From contig NC_088315.1 of the NCBI RefSeq assembly GCF_910592395.1, positions 17,467,808 to 17,531,807 on the forward strand: DNA of 64,000 bases, given 5' to 3'. Origin of the DNA: Lineus longissimus (taxonomy: Eukaryota; Nemertea; Pilidiophora; Heteronemertea; Lineidae). The notes under the pieces are model-generated. The model saw nothing but the letters and a program-made list of their open reading frames with translations, was not told where the DNA came from and did no database searches. Position numbers and translations under genes: made by a program. Shown in pieces: positions 49,011 to 59,454 of the stretch; within the stretch, counting starts at the first letter, position 1; each line of letters begins with the position of its first letter.

Positions 49011-52000
49011 CGATGATGATGATAATGATGATGATGATGATGACGATGACGATGATGATGCTGATGATGATGATGATGACGATGATGATGATGATGATGA
49101 TGATGAAAAATACCCACCTTTTCTAGTGTCTGTTTACACTCCCTCAGCTTGCCAGCTTTGAAGTAGGCCCGCGCCAGGTACATCAGAACATCTGTGTTGT
49201 GGTAGTTGAAGAATTTCTTCAGGCAATTCTCATACTGAAACAAGAAGACAATGATAGTGAGGTTGAGAAGGATTTCCCGATTCCAACTCAGCTTGATACT
49301 GAATTACAGTCATCTTTAGAGATCTTTAATTGAAGTAACTCTGGAATACTCCCTGGAGAAAATGACCTCCAAGACCGAACGCTGAATAAGAAGAAGTATA
49401 AGGTTTAAAGGGTAACTTGTGTCAAATTTCACCATTTAATGTTTTAGCTGTTTTTGACAAATGACTATGTCACTTTCTCATAAATCGGTAAGGTTTTCGA
49501 ATCGAAATGCACATTTTCTAGAAATTGATGGTTTAATCCCGCCCGGACGGCTCGCTTCGATGCCGTTGAAATCGCGCTACGCCCACGACGTTTTTGTTGA
49601 CGACGTCACAACATGAAAATTTTCGCGGTCGCGGTGGTTTACATTCAGCGATTTTATAATAAATCTAATCAAAAATTGAAAATTTGAGCTTTACATTTAT
49701 GATCAACAATTAAAAACGGACGTATTTCCGCAAAGTTGTAAATCACATCATTGTATCACTTTAATGTCACCGCTTGTTAGGCCATGGGAATTATTAATCC
49801 TGTTTACCGTCCACCTCCCGCATGGGTTCTGAGCGAACATGAAATATTTTCATTATTTTTTTTAAAATCTATTTATTTTATTGTTGCCATCATCTTTTTA
49901 TTTAAATAATCTTTCCAGTGGTTCATCTTTACCTTAAATGATTGAAAAACACAATAAAAACTTGGCAGGGTAGGCTCTTCATCATAATAATGACATTTTT
50001 TCAATGCCTCATGTTGATGACCGACCTGATTTCCATTTACTGGAACTTGCTGAATCGCGTGTTTTGACCAGTAAATCAGACTGTAAACCGATAATGAATA
50101 ATGAAAAATGAAAAAAAGCCTCATCATCTTTTTAAATCTCTCGGATGGTAAACAGGATTAATCATTCCTATAGCCTTAGCAGGGCGCTACAGAGAGAACC
50201 AAGGAGAGGAAGAACTGGCTTACCATCTGAACTGCCGCGACGTACTGCCTCTGCTCAACATAAATGTGGGCGATGTTCAACCAGACATCGGGGAAATCGG
50301 CAGTCGCTTCTCGCACCTGGGCAAACACATCTCGCGCTTCATTGATTGCGGCTTTGTGGGCGAGGATACAGCCTAAAAGTGAGAGGAGGCATTCAATCTC
50401 TGAACAACACTCTGGGCAGGACTTTCAATAGTGTGGAGCTCAGGACCCGGCTGTTCATATGAAAACAATGCTGGGGTTGTTTATTTTGGTATTGTCTGCT
50501 TCAGTGAAGTCTTATGACTAAAGGCTAAGTTAAGTTAATGCCAGTGTTAGTGACAAATTTGTCAAGGATGTTAGCTCCCAAAATGAAGCAGGAAGTACAT
50601 TGGAACCTCTCTAATGAGGACACCCTTAGGACTGACTAGTTCTGTCCTTAATAGACAGGTGTCCTGATTAGAGAGGTCAAATTGAATGGAAACAACCAAT
50701 TCGGGACTGAAACTAGTGTCCTTAATAGAGTTTGTCCTTAATAGAGAGGTTGTCCTTAATAGAGAGGTTGTCCTTAATAGAGAGGTGTCCGCTAAGGGAG
50801 GTTCTATTGTATTGTATTGCAAACTGCCAAATTTTTGCAAGCGTTTTATGTCCTCGGATTTGGAAAATAATCTCAATTTGCGAAAACGAAAACTGCAAAA
50901 ATGTGCAACCTTTGTATTTAAAATGCTCTCAAGATACTCACCAATTCCATTAGCCGCCCAGATGTTCTTCCCATCATTCCTCAGCACGCCCTTATACATC
51001 GACAGTGCCCTATCCTGATGCCTTTTCTCCTTCTCCTTGTCTCTCATTGGCTGATGCAACGTCTGCAGCCAGACGTTCCCCAAAGCGATCATCGAATACG
51101 CGTCATCCTTCGTCTGCGGGCGCTGGAGAATTCGCTCGAATTTCTTCTGTCCTGGCCCCCATTCCTGTTTGGCCAAATGGAGGTTTCCGATGAGGGACCA
51201 AGCGTCTGGGTGGTCCTGGTTGATTCGTAAGGCTTCTTTGAACCAGTCAGATGCTTCGTAAATCTGGCCTCTGTCTCGTGCCATGCAGCCAAGCCGAAGA
51301 TAACCTGAAAATAGAATGAAGCACCTTTTCAGGAATAGTCTAAAAGTAGGATTATGAAATGTGTACCTAATAGGAATAGTCTAAAATAGAATTATGAAAT
51401 GTAGCACCTTTTTAGGGATAGTCTAAAAATAGGATTATGAAATGTGTACCTAGTAGGAATAGTCTAAAATAGAATTTTGAAATGTAGCACCTTCTCAGGA
51501 ATAGTCTAAAATAGAATTTTGAAACGTAGCACCTTTTTAGGAATAGTCTAAAAATAGGATTATGAAATGCGTACCTAGGAACAGTCTAAAATAGAATTTT
51601 GAAATGTAGCACCATTTCAGGAATAGTCTAAAAATAGGATTATGAAATGTAGCACCTGATAGGAACAGTCTAAAATAGAATTTTGAAATGTAGCACCATT
51701 TCAGGAATAGTATAAAAATCGTATTATGAAATGTATACCTAGTATGAATAGTCTAAAATAGAATTTTGAAACGTAGCACCTTTTTAGGAATAGTCTAAAA
51801 TTCGAATTATGAAAAGTGTACCTTAGAATAGTCTTAAATAGAATTTTGAAATGTAGCACCTTAGACATAGTTTAAAAATAGAATTTGGAAATGTATTTCC
51901 CTATAGTTAGAATAGTGCAGTGGATGAGATTCAGAAATTTGACATTATCAGCGACAGTGTCCACTAAGATTGTAGAACCACCTATCCCAACTCATGAATG

Positions 52001-55000
52001 CCAACTTCTCATTTGGACGAGCAAAATGGAGTAATACTTGGTTTAACTCGGGCCTCCCAAATACATCATTTGGACACAACCTTCCTTCCTTAATTTTGGC
52101 TCAGTAGCTTACGAGTTACTAAGCTTAGGATGCCTCCAGTGTCATGACGACATTTTATTCACAACGCAAGTTGAACCTCCACCAAAATTTTGAGCAGAAA
52201 GCCACTTACAATCCACGTAATTAGGATGCTCCCTCAAGATATTCTTGTAGAACTTCTCGGCCTTGTCGTACACATTCAGTGCCTCGTGCAACCTGGCCAA
52301 GTTGTACGTCGTCGTCACTGAGATGGCACCGTAGTAGGTCTCGTCATGCTGCGCCTCGTTACGAGATCTCTCCAACGATTGCTCGTAATTTTTCTGGAAA
52401 TGTGACGAGACGATGAGAACCAGAGTCTACTATGAAGGGTTTAAAGGGTAACTCGTGTAAAATTTCACCATATAATGTTTTAGCTGTTGTTGACAAATGA
52501 CTACGTCACTTTCTCATAAATCGGTAAGGTTTTCGAATCAAAATGCACATTTTCTAGAAATTGATGGTTTAATCCCGCCTGGACAGCTTGCTTCGATGTC
52601 GTTTTTCGTTGATGACGTCACAACATGAACATTTTCGCGGTCACGGTGGTTTACATTCATGGATTTTATAATAAATCTAATCAAAAATGGAAAATTTGAG
52701 CTTTACATTTGTGATCAACAATTAAAAACGGACGTATTTCCGCAAAGTTGTAAATCACATCATAGTAAGTAAAATTGGTCGGTTCTGGGTCGTCAACTTA
52801 TGATTTTTTCATGGAAAAGGAAAGTCAAGTGCGGCAATCTATGAGTAAAGATATCAAAGGGGACTTCGCATACCAATGATTCAGCCTACTTTTTACATTT
52901 TCTTGGACAGTGAAAAAGAACCGTCTCATTTCCTATTCAAAAGTCAGGCATAGATCAGTTAGCTCGATTAGACCTACTGAACATGTGGACAATAGGGTTC
53001 CAGTCAGTAACTTGCGTATGACTTGATGAAGCTTCGATATCTACTGAGGTGCGGGAAGAGCATTGTACTTGTCATAGGAAATACGCTTTAACTCAATAAC
53101 ACGTACCTTTGCTTCCTCCAAGTTCCCAAGCCTAAAGTGCAATTAGGCCTGCTGAACATGTGAACAATAGGGTCCCAATCAGAAACTTGCGTATTACTTG
53201 ATGATGCTTTGATATCTACTGAGGTGCGGGAAGGGCATTGTACTTGTCACAGGAAATACGCTTTAACTCAATATCACCTACCTTTGCTTCCTCCAAGTTC
53301 CCAAACCTAAAGTGCAATTAGGCCTGCTGAACATGTGGACAATAGGGTTTCATTCAGTAACTTGCGTATGACTTGATGAAGCTTTGATATCAACTGAGGT
53401 GCGGGAAGGGCATTGTACTTGACATAGGAAATACGCTTTAACTCAATAACACGTACCTTTGCTTCCTCCAAGTTCCCAAGCCTGAAGTGCAAGGCGGCCA
53501 CATTATTCAGGATTTCGGGCGGAACGTCAGCATGAACGGTATCCTTTAGGATTTTCGTAGCAGTGCCGTACGCGTTGAGTGCTCCCGAGAGATCCGACTG
53601 CTCAAGAATCTGAGCAAGTTCTATCCACGCCTCAACGTCGTCAGGGAACTGTTCCGTAACTTTCTTTAGATGTTGCTGAAAATGATAAAGAGTACAACCT
53701 CCCTTAGCGGACACCTCTCTATTCAGGACTCTAGTTTTGGTCCCAAATTGGTTGTTTCCATTCAATTTGACGTCTCTAATCAGGACACCTCTCTATTAAG
53801 GTCAGCACTAGTCAGTCCTGAGGATGTCCTTAATAGAGAGGTTCTACTGTACTGTACCCAACAGGATTTCCATTCCAGGAACTCGTTACTCTTTTACTGC
53901 CAAAAACGTACAGGTACGTATTACAGAACCAATCATCTGTCGGCCAAACACGTACAGGTACGTTTTGCCACAGTTCTACTACAATTCAATAGATGTTGAG
54001 TCAAGAGTTCTTTGAGAGCTAGCTGTCAATAATATCAAATCGAATGAGACTGGCACTACTTTGTAAAGGAGTGTTGGTCCGGAACAATAGACCTATTTCC
54101 CGACTTCGAGGTGAAGAAGTTAGAGCAGGTTCCTTGGGCTTTGTCCCCCGACACAGACTGTCCAAGGAATAAGTCCAAGAAACTTGTCTGAATATATCTT
54201 CTGGAAAAATTATTACTGGGGTAATCACTTAATCATCAGTTTATCTTGTTCTTCGTACTTTTTCAGATGTAATAACTTATGAGCAATTTTTGAGAGGGTT
54301 ATATCACTGCTTCATCACAATAAGTTGAGGGTCATTTCATTGAACAGGCAAGTCATAACAAAATCTACTTTTCTTATGCCTCAAATGTTTTTTTTAAGTT
54401 GCAACATTTGGGAGACACACGCATGCCCAAAATCCTGACGATAAAGATATTACTGTGTAATAGTACCTTTGCTGTGTCTCTCTTCGTCTGGTCGTCAGAT
54501 ATGGCATAGAGGGAACCAAGGATTTTCATTGTTTCATAGTTGCCAGGCTGGGCCTTCAGGACCTTTTCAAATGCTACAGAAGCCTGAAAGAGAATTGTGT
54601 ACGATTAGGACACCAGGAACAAAGAAGAATTCAAAAGAATGGAAACTTGAAAAGTTGAACTAATAGAAATACCATATGTGTCCCGTCACTGCAAAACCAG
54701 GCACATGTCGCACAGAAGATGAGCCTAGATGACACCAGGAGATAATGGAAGAAATTGATGTGCGCAAATTTCACAAAAGGCAGACAACAGAGAAATGAAC
54801 AAACAGTCCGTCTCAACCTGCCAAACTCAGAGCGACATGCGCCTGCTTTTGAGTTTTGCTCTTTTGTTCTCCTTGTCATTGAGGCTCATCTTCTGTGCGA
54901 CAAGCGCCTGGTTTTGCTGTGACGGGTCACACATTTTATCCCAAACTTCTCACATTTTCGTTGTCTCCTCTGTATATGTACATCTGTCCGAGTCCGAAAA

Positions 55001-58000
55001 ATGGCAAAACAAACGTCGGCGAGGCGAACTGTGTCGATTGGTAGTAGTACTGGAACGCCTGGTCATAGTCGCCCTGGACATGGAAGGCGCGCGCCAACTG
55101 GTAGCAGCTCTCGGCCCTCATCGCCTCGTTCTCTGTGTTGTGGAAAGCGTGGAGCGCGAGATGCTGGACCTTTTGGTAATCCTAGAAACAAAAGACAATG
55201 CAACGGTTATTTCTGACCTGAAATAATCAGTCTGTGGAATCAGAAACAATCTTCCACTTCTCCGAGTCATGGCCAACCACCTCTCCGAGTCAAGGCCAAT
55301 CACATCTCGGAGCCAAAGCCAATCACATCTCCGAGTCAAGGCAAACCACCTCTCCGAGTCAAGGCAAACCACCTCTCCGAGTCAATGCTCACCACCTCCA
55401 GGTCAATGCTGACCACTTCTCCGAGTTGAGGCCAACCACCTTTCCGAGTGAAGGCATCCCACCTCTCAGAGTCAAGGCAAATCACCTTTCCGACTCAAGG
55501 CCAATCACCTTTCCGAGTCAAGGCATCCCACCTCTCCGAGTCAACACCAACCACCTCTCCGAGCAAATCAATCCTAAGACTGAAGGCCACCTCTAAACCA
55601 GGCCCTTGCTTGGACAGCACATCATCAACATTGCGGCTTCCTCACAGCGGCGATCGGGGAGAACAACCAAGCTTTCAAACTGATATTACATCTCGGTCTC
55701 CAGCATTTTATCCAAAATTAGATTTCTTCCAGACGGAAAAAGCCACTTTTTTGGTTTGAACGGAACCCTGCATTTGGTGATCAGGACAGACAATAAGATA
55801 TCCAAATTTGTCTGCTCATTTTTTTAAACTTCGCGCACTTTCATACCTTTTTGTAGAAGAAATGGTTAGCCAGATGATTGAGTACCATCGGGTTGGTCGA
55901 ATCAATAGTGTAGGCCTTTGAGAGAAGCTGCACGCCGTTCTTGATGGAGTCCTGGGTCTTCAGGTTCAGCTCCAGAATGGCCAGACCAACCAGCGCACCG
56001 ACGCAGTTGTTGTCAAGCTGCAGGGCTCTTTCAAAGGCAAACCTGTAAGGTGGAGGAAAGCACCTCATCACGATCATGAAATGGTTTAAGATTTAAAGAG
56101 AGCACCCTAGGAACAACATCACAAGGCATGCACTCAAGTGGCAGTGTTCACAAATTCCTATCAGTGGCCTACCTGCCGCAAGTCAAACTTTCATACCAAA
56201 TTTCAAATGGGCTGATACCGCCAAGTCAAGATGTGTCAAAATATTCTACCATTGAGTCAAACCTAGTAGTGATTTTGTCTATTATCGCTCAACATTTGCA
56301 GTGTAAAAGCTAATTGAAACTGACCTCAATACTTTTTTAACCCCTAGAAGGCTATAAAATCCAATCAGAGTGCACTAAATGCATGTTTGTTGTCACTATT
56401 AGTGACGCTATTTTGTTTGAGATTTGTTGGAGAGAGCTACTTTTTAAAATGAAAGGTGATCACACCATACACGTGGAAAGGTCGTGCTTTTTGGTATGCT
56501 GCCCGGGCAGCAAGTCAAACTGTGAAAAGTTCGAGTTGGGAGTTTTCTTGTTGAGACGGAAATACCAAAGTGGAATCAAACCTTCACTTTCCTCGATCAT
56601 GTCAGTTACCAAAAAACCTACCTGCCCTTCTCCACCTTCCCCAACTTGACAAAACAGTGTCCCATGCCAAGCCTGACTGAAGCTGGACAGTTAGGGTTCG
56701 TGCGGAGCGCCTTCTTGTAGAATGCCAGGGAACCCCGGAAGTCTTTCTTATTGAATGCGATACACGCTTTACCAAGGAGAGAGGGGATGTTGTTTGGTGC
56801 CTGAAGAAAAAGAAAATATGCTATACATGCGTAAATCAGACCTTCTGAATCTAAAAATGTCGCAACGTCAAGCATATTACTGCTTATGTCAAGATATTAA
56901 TCTCATTTAAAGACAGGTTGGCAATAAAATCAAATGCAAGACGGTGTGATCAAATGGTGATAAATAGGGTGTAAGCAGATTGAAATTACAGGAGAAAATC
57001 GTCAATAACCAATTCCATTTTGATCACTTGGCCTGAAAATTAGTGGCAGGCTGGTTGGAGTGGACTTGACACTGAATTGCACAGCCAACGTCTTGATACC
57101 AAAGTTTATGCCCACGCTTTCAAAAATGTCTTGGGTTTCATAAATCCCTCGATTTTCTTTGGAGGTGACAAACTCTCATGACAAAAAGAACTTACATGTA
57201 ATCAAATATGTAATATATAAAATTCTTTATATCAATGGAGTTGTCACCTTCATTTACCGATACTCAAGTGCAACAAATTTTTTCATTCTGTTCTGTTGAG
57301 GAAGCAGTTGGATGGAGCCCACGTGTCTTCACTGCACCAGCACCTCACTCAGGCTCCATCCAACTGCTTCCTGCAAATGCAGACTTGGTGACCAAATGAC
57401 ACATTCTGCAGGGGTATCCCCTGATGAAAAGTAGACAGGACTTTTGGCCGGAGCCAAAGTCACTGAAGACTAAGCTGTGGGGCACCGCCGGAGACCTGCA
57501 GCAAACAGCCAATTTTGTCGCGTTGCATGACCTGAGGATATGACATGATGGTTACTTAAAATCTGAACTCAGAAAAAGGAAGATTCTGTTCTCGAGCTGT
57601 GACAACAGATGCGTAGAGAAACTTACCTGGTTCAAAACGAAGTTGAACTGAGCGTCAGCCTGGTCCATCTTATCGCCCTCGAGCAGACAGAAATACGCCC
57701 GACCCAGAAGATGGTTCTGGTCGTACATGATGATCTTGTCCGCCGTCGTATAGAGCAGCGTCGCCTGGGTAAAAAGCTCACGCTTTCTGTCTTTATTCTT
57801 CTCTTTGTGCGCGACCTGGACATAGTAGGCGGCCAGGGTGTCCAGGGCTCGCATCTGGTCGCGTTCAAAGTTGGCATAGTTAATGCTGGCGTCGGTTCGG
57901 GACGACTCCAAAATTTTCACAAAGTCTTTTTCTAGCCCTTGTCTGAAGTATTCGAGCTGTGAAAAAGAAATTTCAGCTTTAGCATCCACAGCAACAGATA

Positions 58001-59454
58001 CAGTTATGAATCATACCTTATAATTATTTGGACATTTTTACCTCGAGTGCCAGAGTCCTTTGCGAAGATTATTGTTGGACCCAATAAAATTTCTACGTTA
58101 TTTGCAAGAAATATTGTACTTTTAGCTGCATTGCTAAAATTTTGTGGACAAGGGTTCCCCTACCCTCAGGCGGAACCCCATGTGACGGAACTCTTTTCCC
58201 AACTTGGCAGTGGCATAGCGGTAGCTATATCTAACGGAACTACTTGGAGTTGGAGATGGCCGAGCTTTGACCAACCCGGCCCAGACATCCAGCTGGAGTT
58301 GCATAGGCCACACCAGTTCACCAGCCATGTATGTCAACCGGTAACCAGGCTTTGAACAATGAATTGGGCCCAGGTCTGAGTTTGTCACAATACAAATCAT
58401 GGGCCTCTACTGCGCATGCCTTCTGAGTCCTGGATGAGCGTGACTGTGAGGCCGAGTATTACAAGGAATCAAGGATTTGAACACGTTATTTCTCTGTCTT
58501 CCAATTCCATAGCCACATGAACAATGAATACTTACGGCCAAGGAGACCCAAATATGCAGCGGAGCTGTCTCTTGTTTGAGAATATTGAGCACCTCATCCC
58601 CGTCTGGTAGCTGGTCCAAGTCCAATTCAATGACCTAAAATTTAAAAAAAACGACTGTCAACAACATGAATCAATCATCATACCCTTTTATATATTTATA
58701 TTTACATGTTCAGTAGAACCTCCCTTACCAGACACCTCTCTATTAAGGACACTAGGTTTGGTCCCAATTGGTTGGCTTCATTCACTTTGACCTCTCTCAT
58801 CAGGACACCTCTCTATTAAGGACAGCACTTGTCGGTCCCGTGGGTGTCCTTATTAGAGAGGTTCTACTTTAGAACCTCGAAAATCCGACTCTTAAGAATC
58901 TAAACTCACAATGCATCGACCTTTGTCCGTTTGTTTGGATGCTGACCTGTCATGCGTTGCCTGGAAAGGGTCACAGTGGCAATGGCAATTGCCATTGGGG
59001 ATTGGCATTTTCCGATGTTGCCATTTGACTTGTTGGCTTAGCCTAATTCTGAGTTGTTCCGAGTGTGCGCATTTGATTTGTTATGACCATTGCAACAAAC
59101 TGAGTTCGTCTTGTGTGAAATTTAGAATGGATTGAAATGCGAAACCACAAGAACTCGAGAAAATGATAGCAATATGGAAAATGCTCATATATGTTGGAGC
59201 AAACTACCTTTTTGGGGGACACCCTGTATACAGAATCGGAGAATGTACAAAACAAAACATGCGAAAAAACGCAACATTCAAAGAGAGTTTGTTGTCGATC
59301 GCGAAAAGCAACGTGACCCGAAATAGGTCTTACAGAATCTTGATATTGTTATCTATCTTTATGCACCAAATAAGCGAGAGTAAAAGCACCATACCTCATC
59401 AGTATCGCGAAGCGGAATCTCCACCGTGCGAACATCATCCACCGCGGGGGCCAT
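42190..59454 (-). CDS. CTR9: CTR9, TPR subunit of the Paf1/RNA polymerase II complex
   Basis: Complete gene, 19 coding exons, 1,168 residues (human about 1,173). Exons: 59395-59454, 58536-58634, 57627-57956, 56622-56800, 55847-56042, 54954-55181, 54467-54583, 53457-53675, 52210-52393, 50942-51304, 50224-50372, 49118-49234, 47895-48112, 47243-47378, 46087-46215, 45521-45636, 44556-44780, 42953-43228, 42190-42355. All junctions are GT/AG and every phase joins. The N-terminus ([19 protein letters not shown]) and blocks such as [15 protein letters not shown] and [18 protein letters not shown] are CTR9 hallmarks. Exons 3-13 encode the tandem TPR superhelix. Exons 14-15 are a charged coiled region. 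Exons 16-19 are a lysine/acidic/RS-rich disordered tail ending SDNESD. CTR9 is the nuclear scaffold of PAF1C, acting in transcription elongation and H2B ubiquitination-linked chromatin marking. ATG context is AAGATGG. Introns are unusually repeat-laden. Confidence 0.97.
42340..42930. repeat. 43-bp minisatellite spanning the exon 19 acceptor of CTR9
   Basis: About 13-14 units at 42-44 bp spacing fill intron 18 and run into exon 19. In CTR9 sense most units read TTTCAG|GTCTCC then a pyrimidine run, that is, a copy of the genuine acceptor plus the start of exon 19 (real junction at 42355/42356). Confidence 0.92.
43841..44497. repeat. 304-bp direct duplication in CTR9 intron 17
   Basis: Copies begin at 43841 and 44145. 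The second also holds an ATAATAATAATAAT insertion near 44346. Sequence is repeat-like (AGACCCTTTTACAC, CAGTGGCTTCCTCT) with no coding content recognised. Confidence 0.85.
46209..46366. repeat. 78-bp tandem duplication including the exon 15 acceptor of CTR9
   Basis: Two copies, starting at 46209 and 46287. Each contains, in gene sense, CTATTTTTAG|CTCGATA: the exon 15 acceptor and the exon's first seven bases. The real junction is 46215/46216; the copy lies upstream in intron 14. Confidence 0.9.
47548..47815. mobile_element. Pogo-like MITE remnant in CTR9 intron 13
   Basis: Contains repeated ACTAGTGTCCTTAATAGAGA and ends CTAAGGGAGGTTCCACTGTA, the same end sequence as elements at 50594, 53691 and 58711. 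Internally duplicated once. The CAGT(A/G)GAACCTC-type ends resemble pogo/Tigger-class terminal repeats; the superfamily is an inference. Confidence 0.6.
48474..48709. repeat. 17-bp minisatellite, about 14 copies, CTR9 intron 12
   Basis: Unit TTGCTTGTCGGGATTGA repeated with very few variants. Purely tandem, with no spacer structure. Confidence 0.95.
48938..49106. repeat. (GAT)n microsatellite beside the exon 12 donor of CTR9
   Basis: About 56 trinucleotides with scattered interruptions, ending 12 bp from the exon 12 boundary at 49118. In gene sense it is (ATC)n starting just after the donor. Confidence 0.95.
49402..49755. repeat. Dispersed repeat, copy 1 (CTR9 intron 11)
   Basis: About 350 bp, highly similar and in the same orientation as 52438-52767. 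It includes the block AAATCGGTAAGGTTTTCGAA and a GACGTCACAACATGAA motif. Probably an unclassified transposable element. Confidence 0.85.
49780..50175. mobile_element. Harbinger-like MITE, 396 bp, in CTR9 intron 11
   Basis: Inverted ends of about 33 bp (GGCCATGGGAATTATTAATC at left; near complement at right ending ATAGCC) flanked by TTA on both sides (49777-49779 and 50176-50178). A 3-bp TTA duplication and GG-starting ends fit PIF/Harbinger. AT-rich inside, no transposase. Confidence 0.8.
50594..50815. mobile_element. Pogo-like MITE with internal expansion, CTR9 intron 10
   Basis: Ends ATTGGAACCTCTCTAATGAG and CTAAGGGAGGTTCTATTGTA. Inside, TCCTTAATAGAGAGGTTG is repeated in tandem. Same family as 53691-53855 and 58711-58868. 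Confidence 0.7.
51308..51880. repeat. About 41-bp minisatellite abutting the exon 10 acceptor of CTR9
   Basis: About 13 units built around GGAATAGTCTAAAATAGAAT alternating with ATGAAATGTAGCACC. In gene sense each unit has a TTCTATTTTAGA tract, and the true exon 10 acceptor (ATTCTATTTTCAG, junction 51304/51305) looks like the terminal unit of the array. Confidence 0.88.
52438..52767. repeat. Dispersed repeat, copy 2 (CTR9 intron 8)
   Basis: Same family and orientation as 49402-49755, with about 25 bp deleted near 52598. Confidence 0.85.
52967..53492. repeat. 175-bp tandem triplication including the exon 8 donor of CTR9
   Basis: Three units with 175-bp period. Each holds 36 nt matching the 3' end of exon 8 plus its GT donor: 53107-53142, 53282-53317 and the real exon end 53457-53492. 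The two extra copies lie downstream of the real donor in gene sense, inside intron 8, and carry only one or two mismatches. Confidence 0.92.
53691..53855. mobile_element. Pogo-like MITE, CTR9 intron 7
   Basis: Ends ACAACCTCCCTTAGCGGACA and a near complement (TAATAGAGAGGTTCTACTGT) enclosing GGTTGTTTCCATTCAATTTG. Lies 15 bp beyond exon 8. Confidence 0.75.
54677..54931. mobile_element. MITE, 255 bp, CTR9 intron 6
   Basis: Inverted ends of about 48 bp (TGTGTCCCGTCACTGCAAAA at left) with a centre containing TTTCACAAAAGGCAGACAAC. Same family as the palindromic element at 3142-3364 by both end and internal sequence. It ends only 22 bp from exon 6. Confidence 0.82.
55248..55565. repeat. 23-bp minisatellite, about 14 copies, CTR9 intron 5
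   Basis: Degenerate unit around CACCTCTCCGAGTCAAGGC. The variation is scattered, so the array is older than the 17-bp one. Confidence 0.88.
57299..57372. other. Perfect 21-bp hairpin in CTR9 intron 3
   Basis: AGGAAGCAGTTGGATGGAGC(C) at 57299-57319 pairs perfectly with 57352-57372 across a 32-nt loop. It could be a small foldback element or a transcribed hairpin. A perfect stem of this length is short for a typical miRNA precursor. Confidence 0.6.
58711..58868. mobile_element. Pogo-like MITE, CTR9 intron 1
   Basis: CAGTAGAACCTCCCTTACCA at the left, complementary GTCCTTATTAGAGAGGTTCT at the right, with an internal TCCCAATTGGTTGGCTTCAT. Best preserved of the four related elements in CTR9 introns. 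Confidence 0.78.

Noticed and set aside
48895-49243. Poly-Asp, poly-Met and poly-His open frames
   Set aside because: Translation of the GAT microsatellite.
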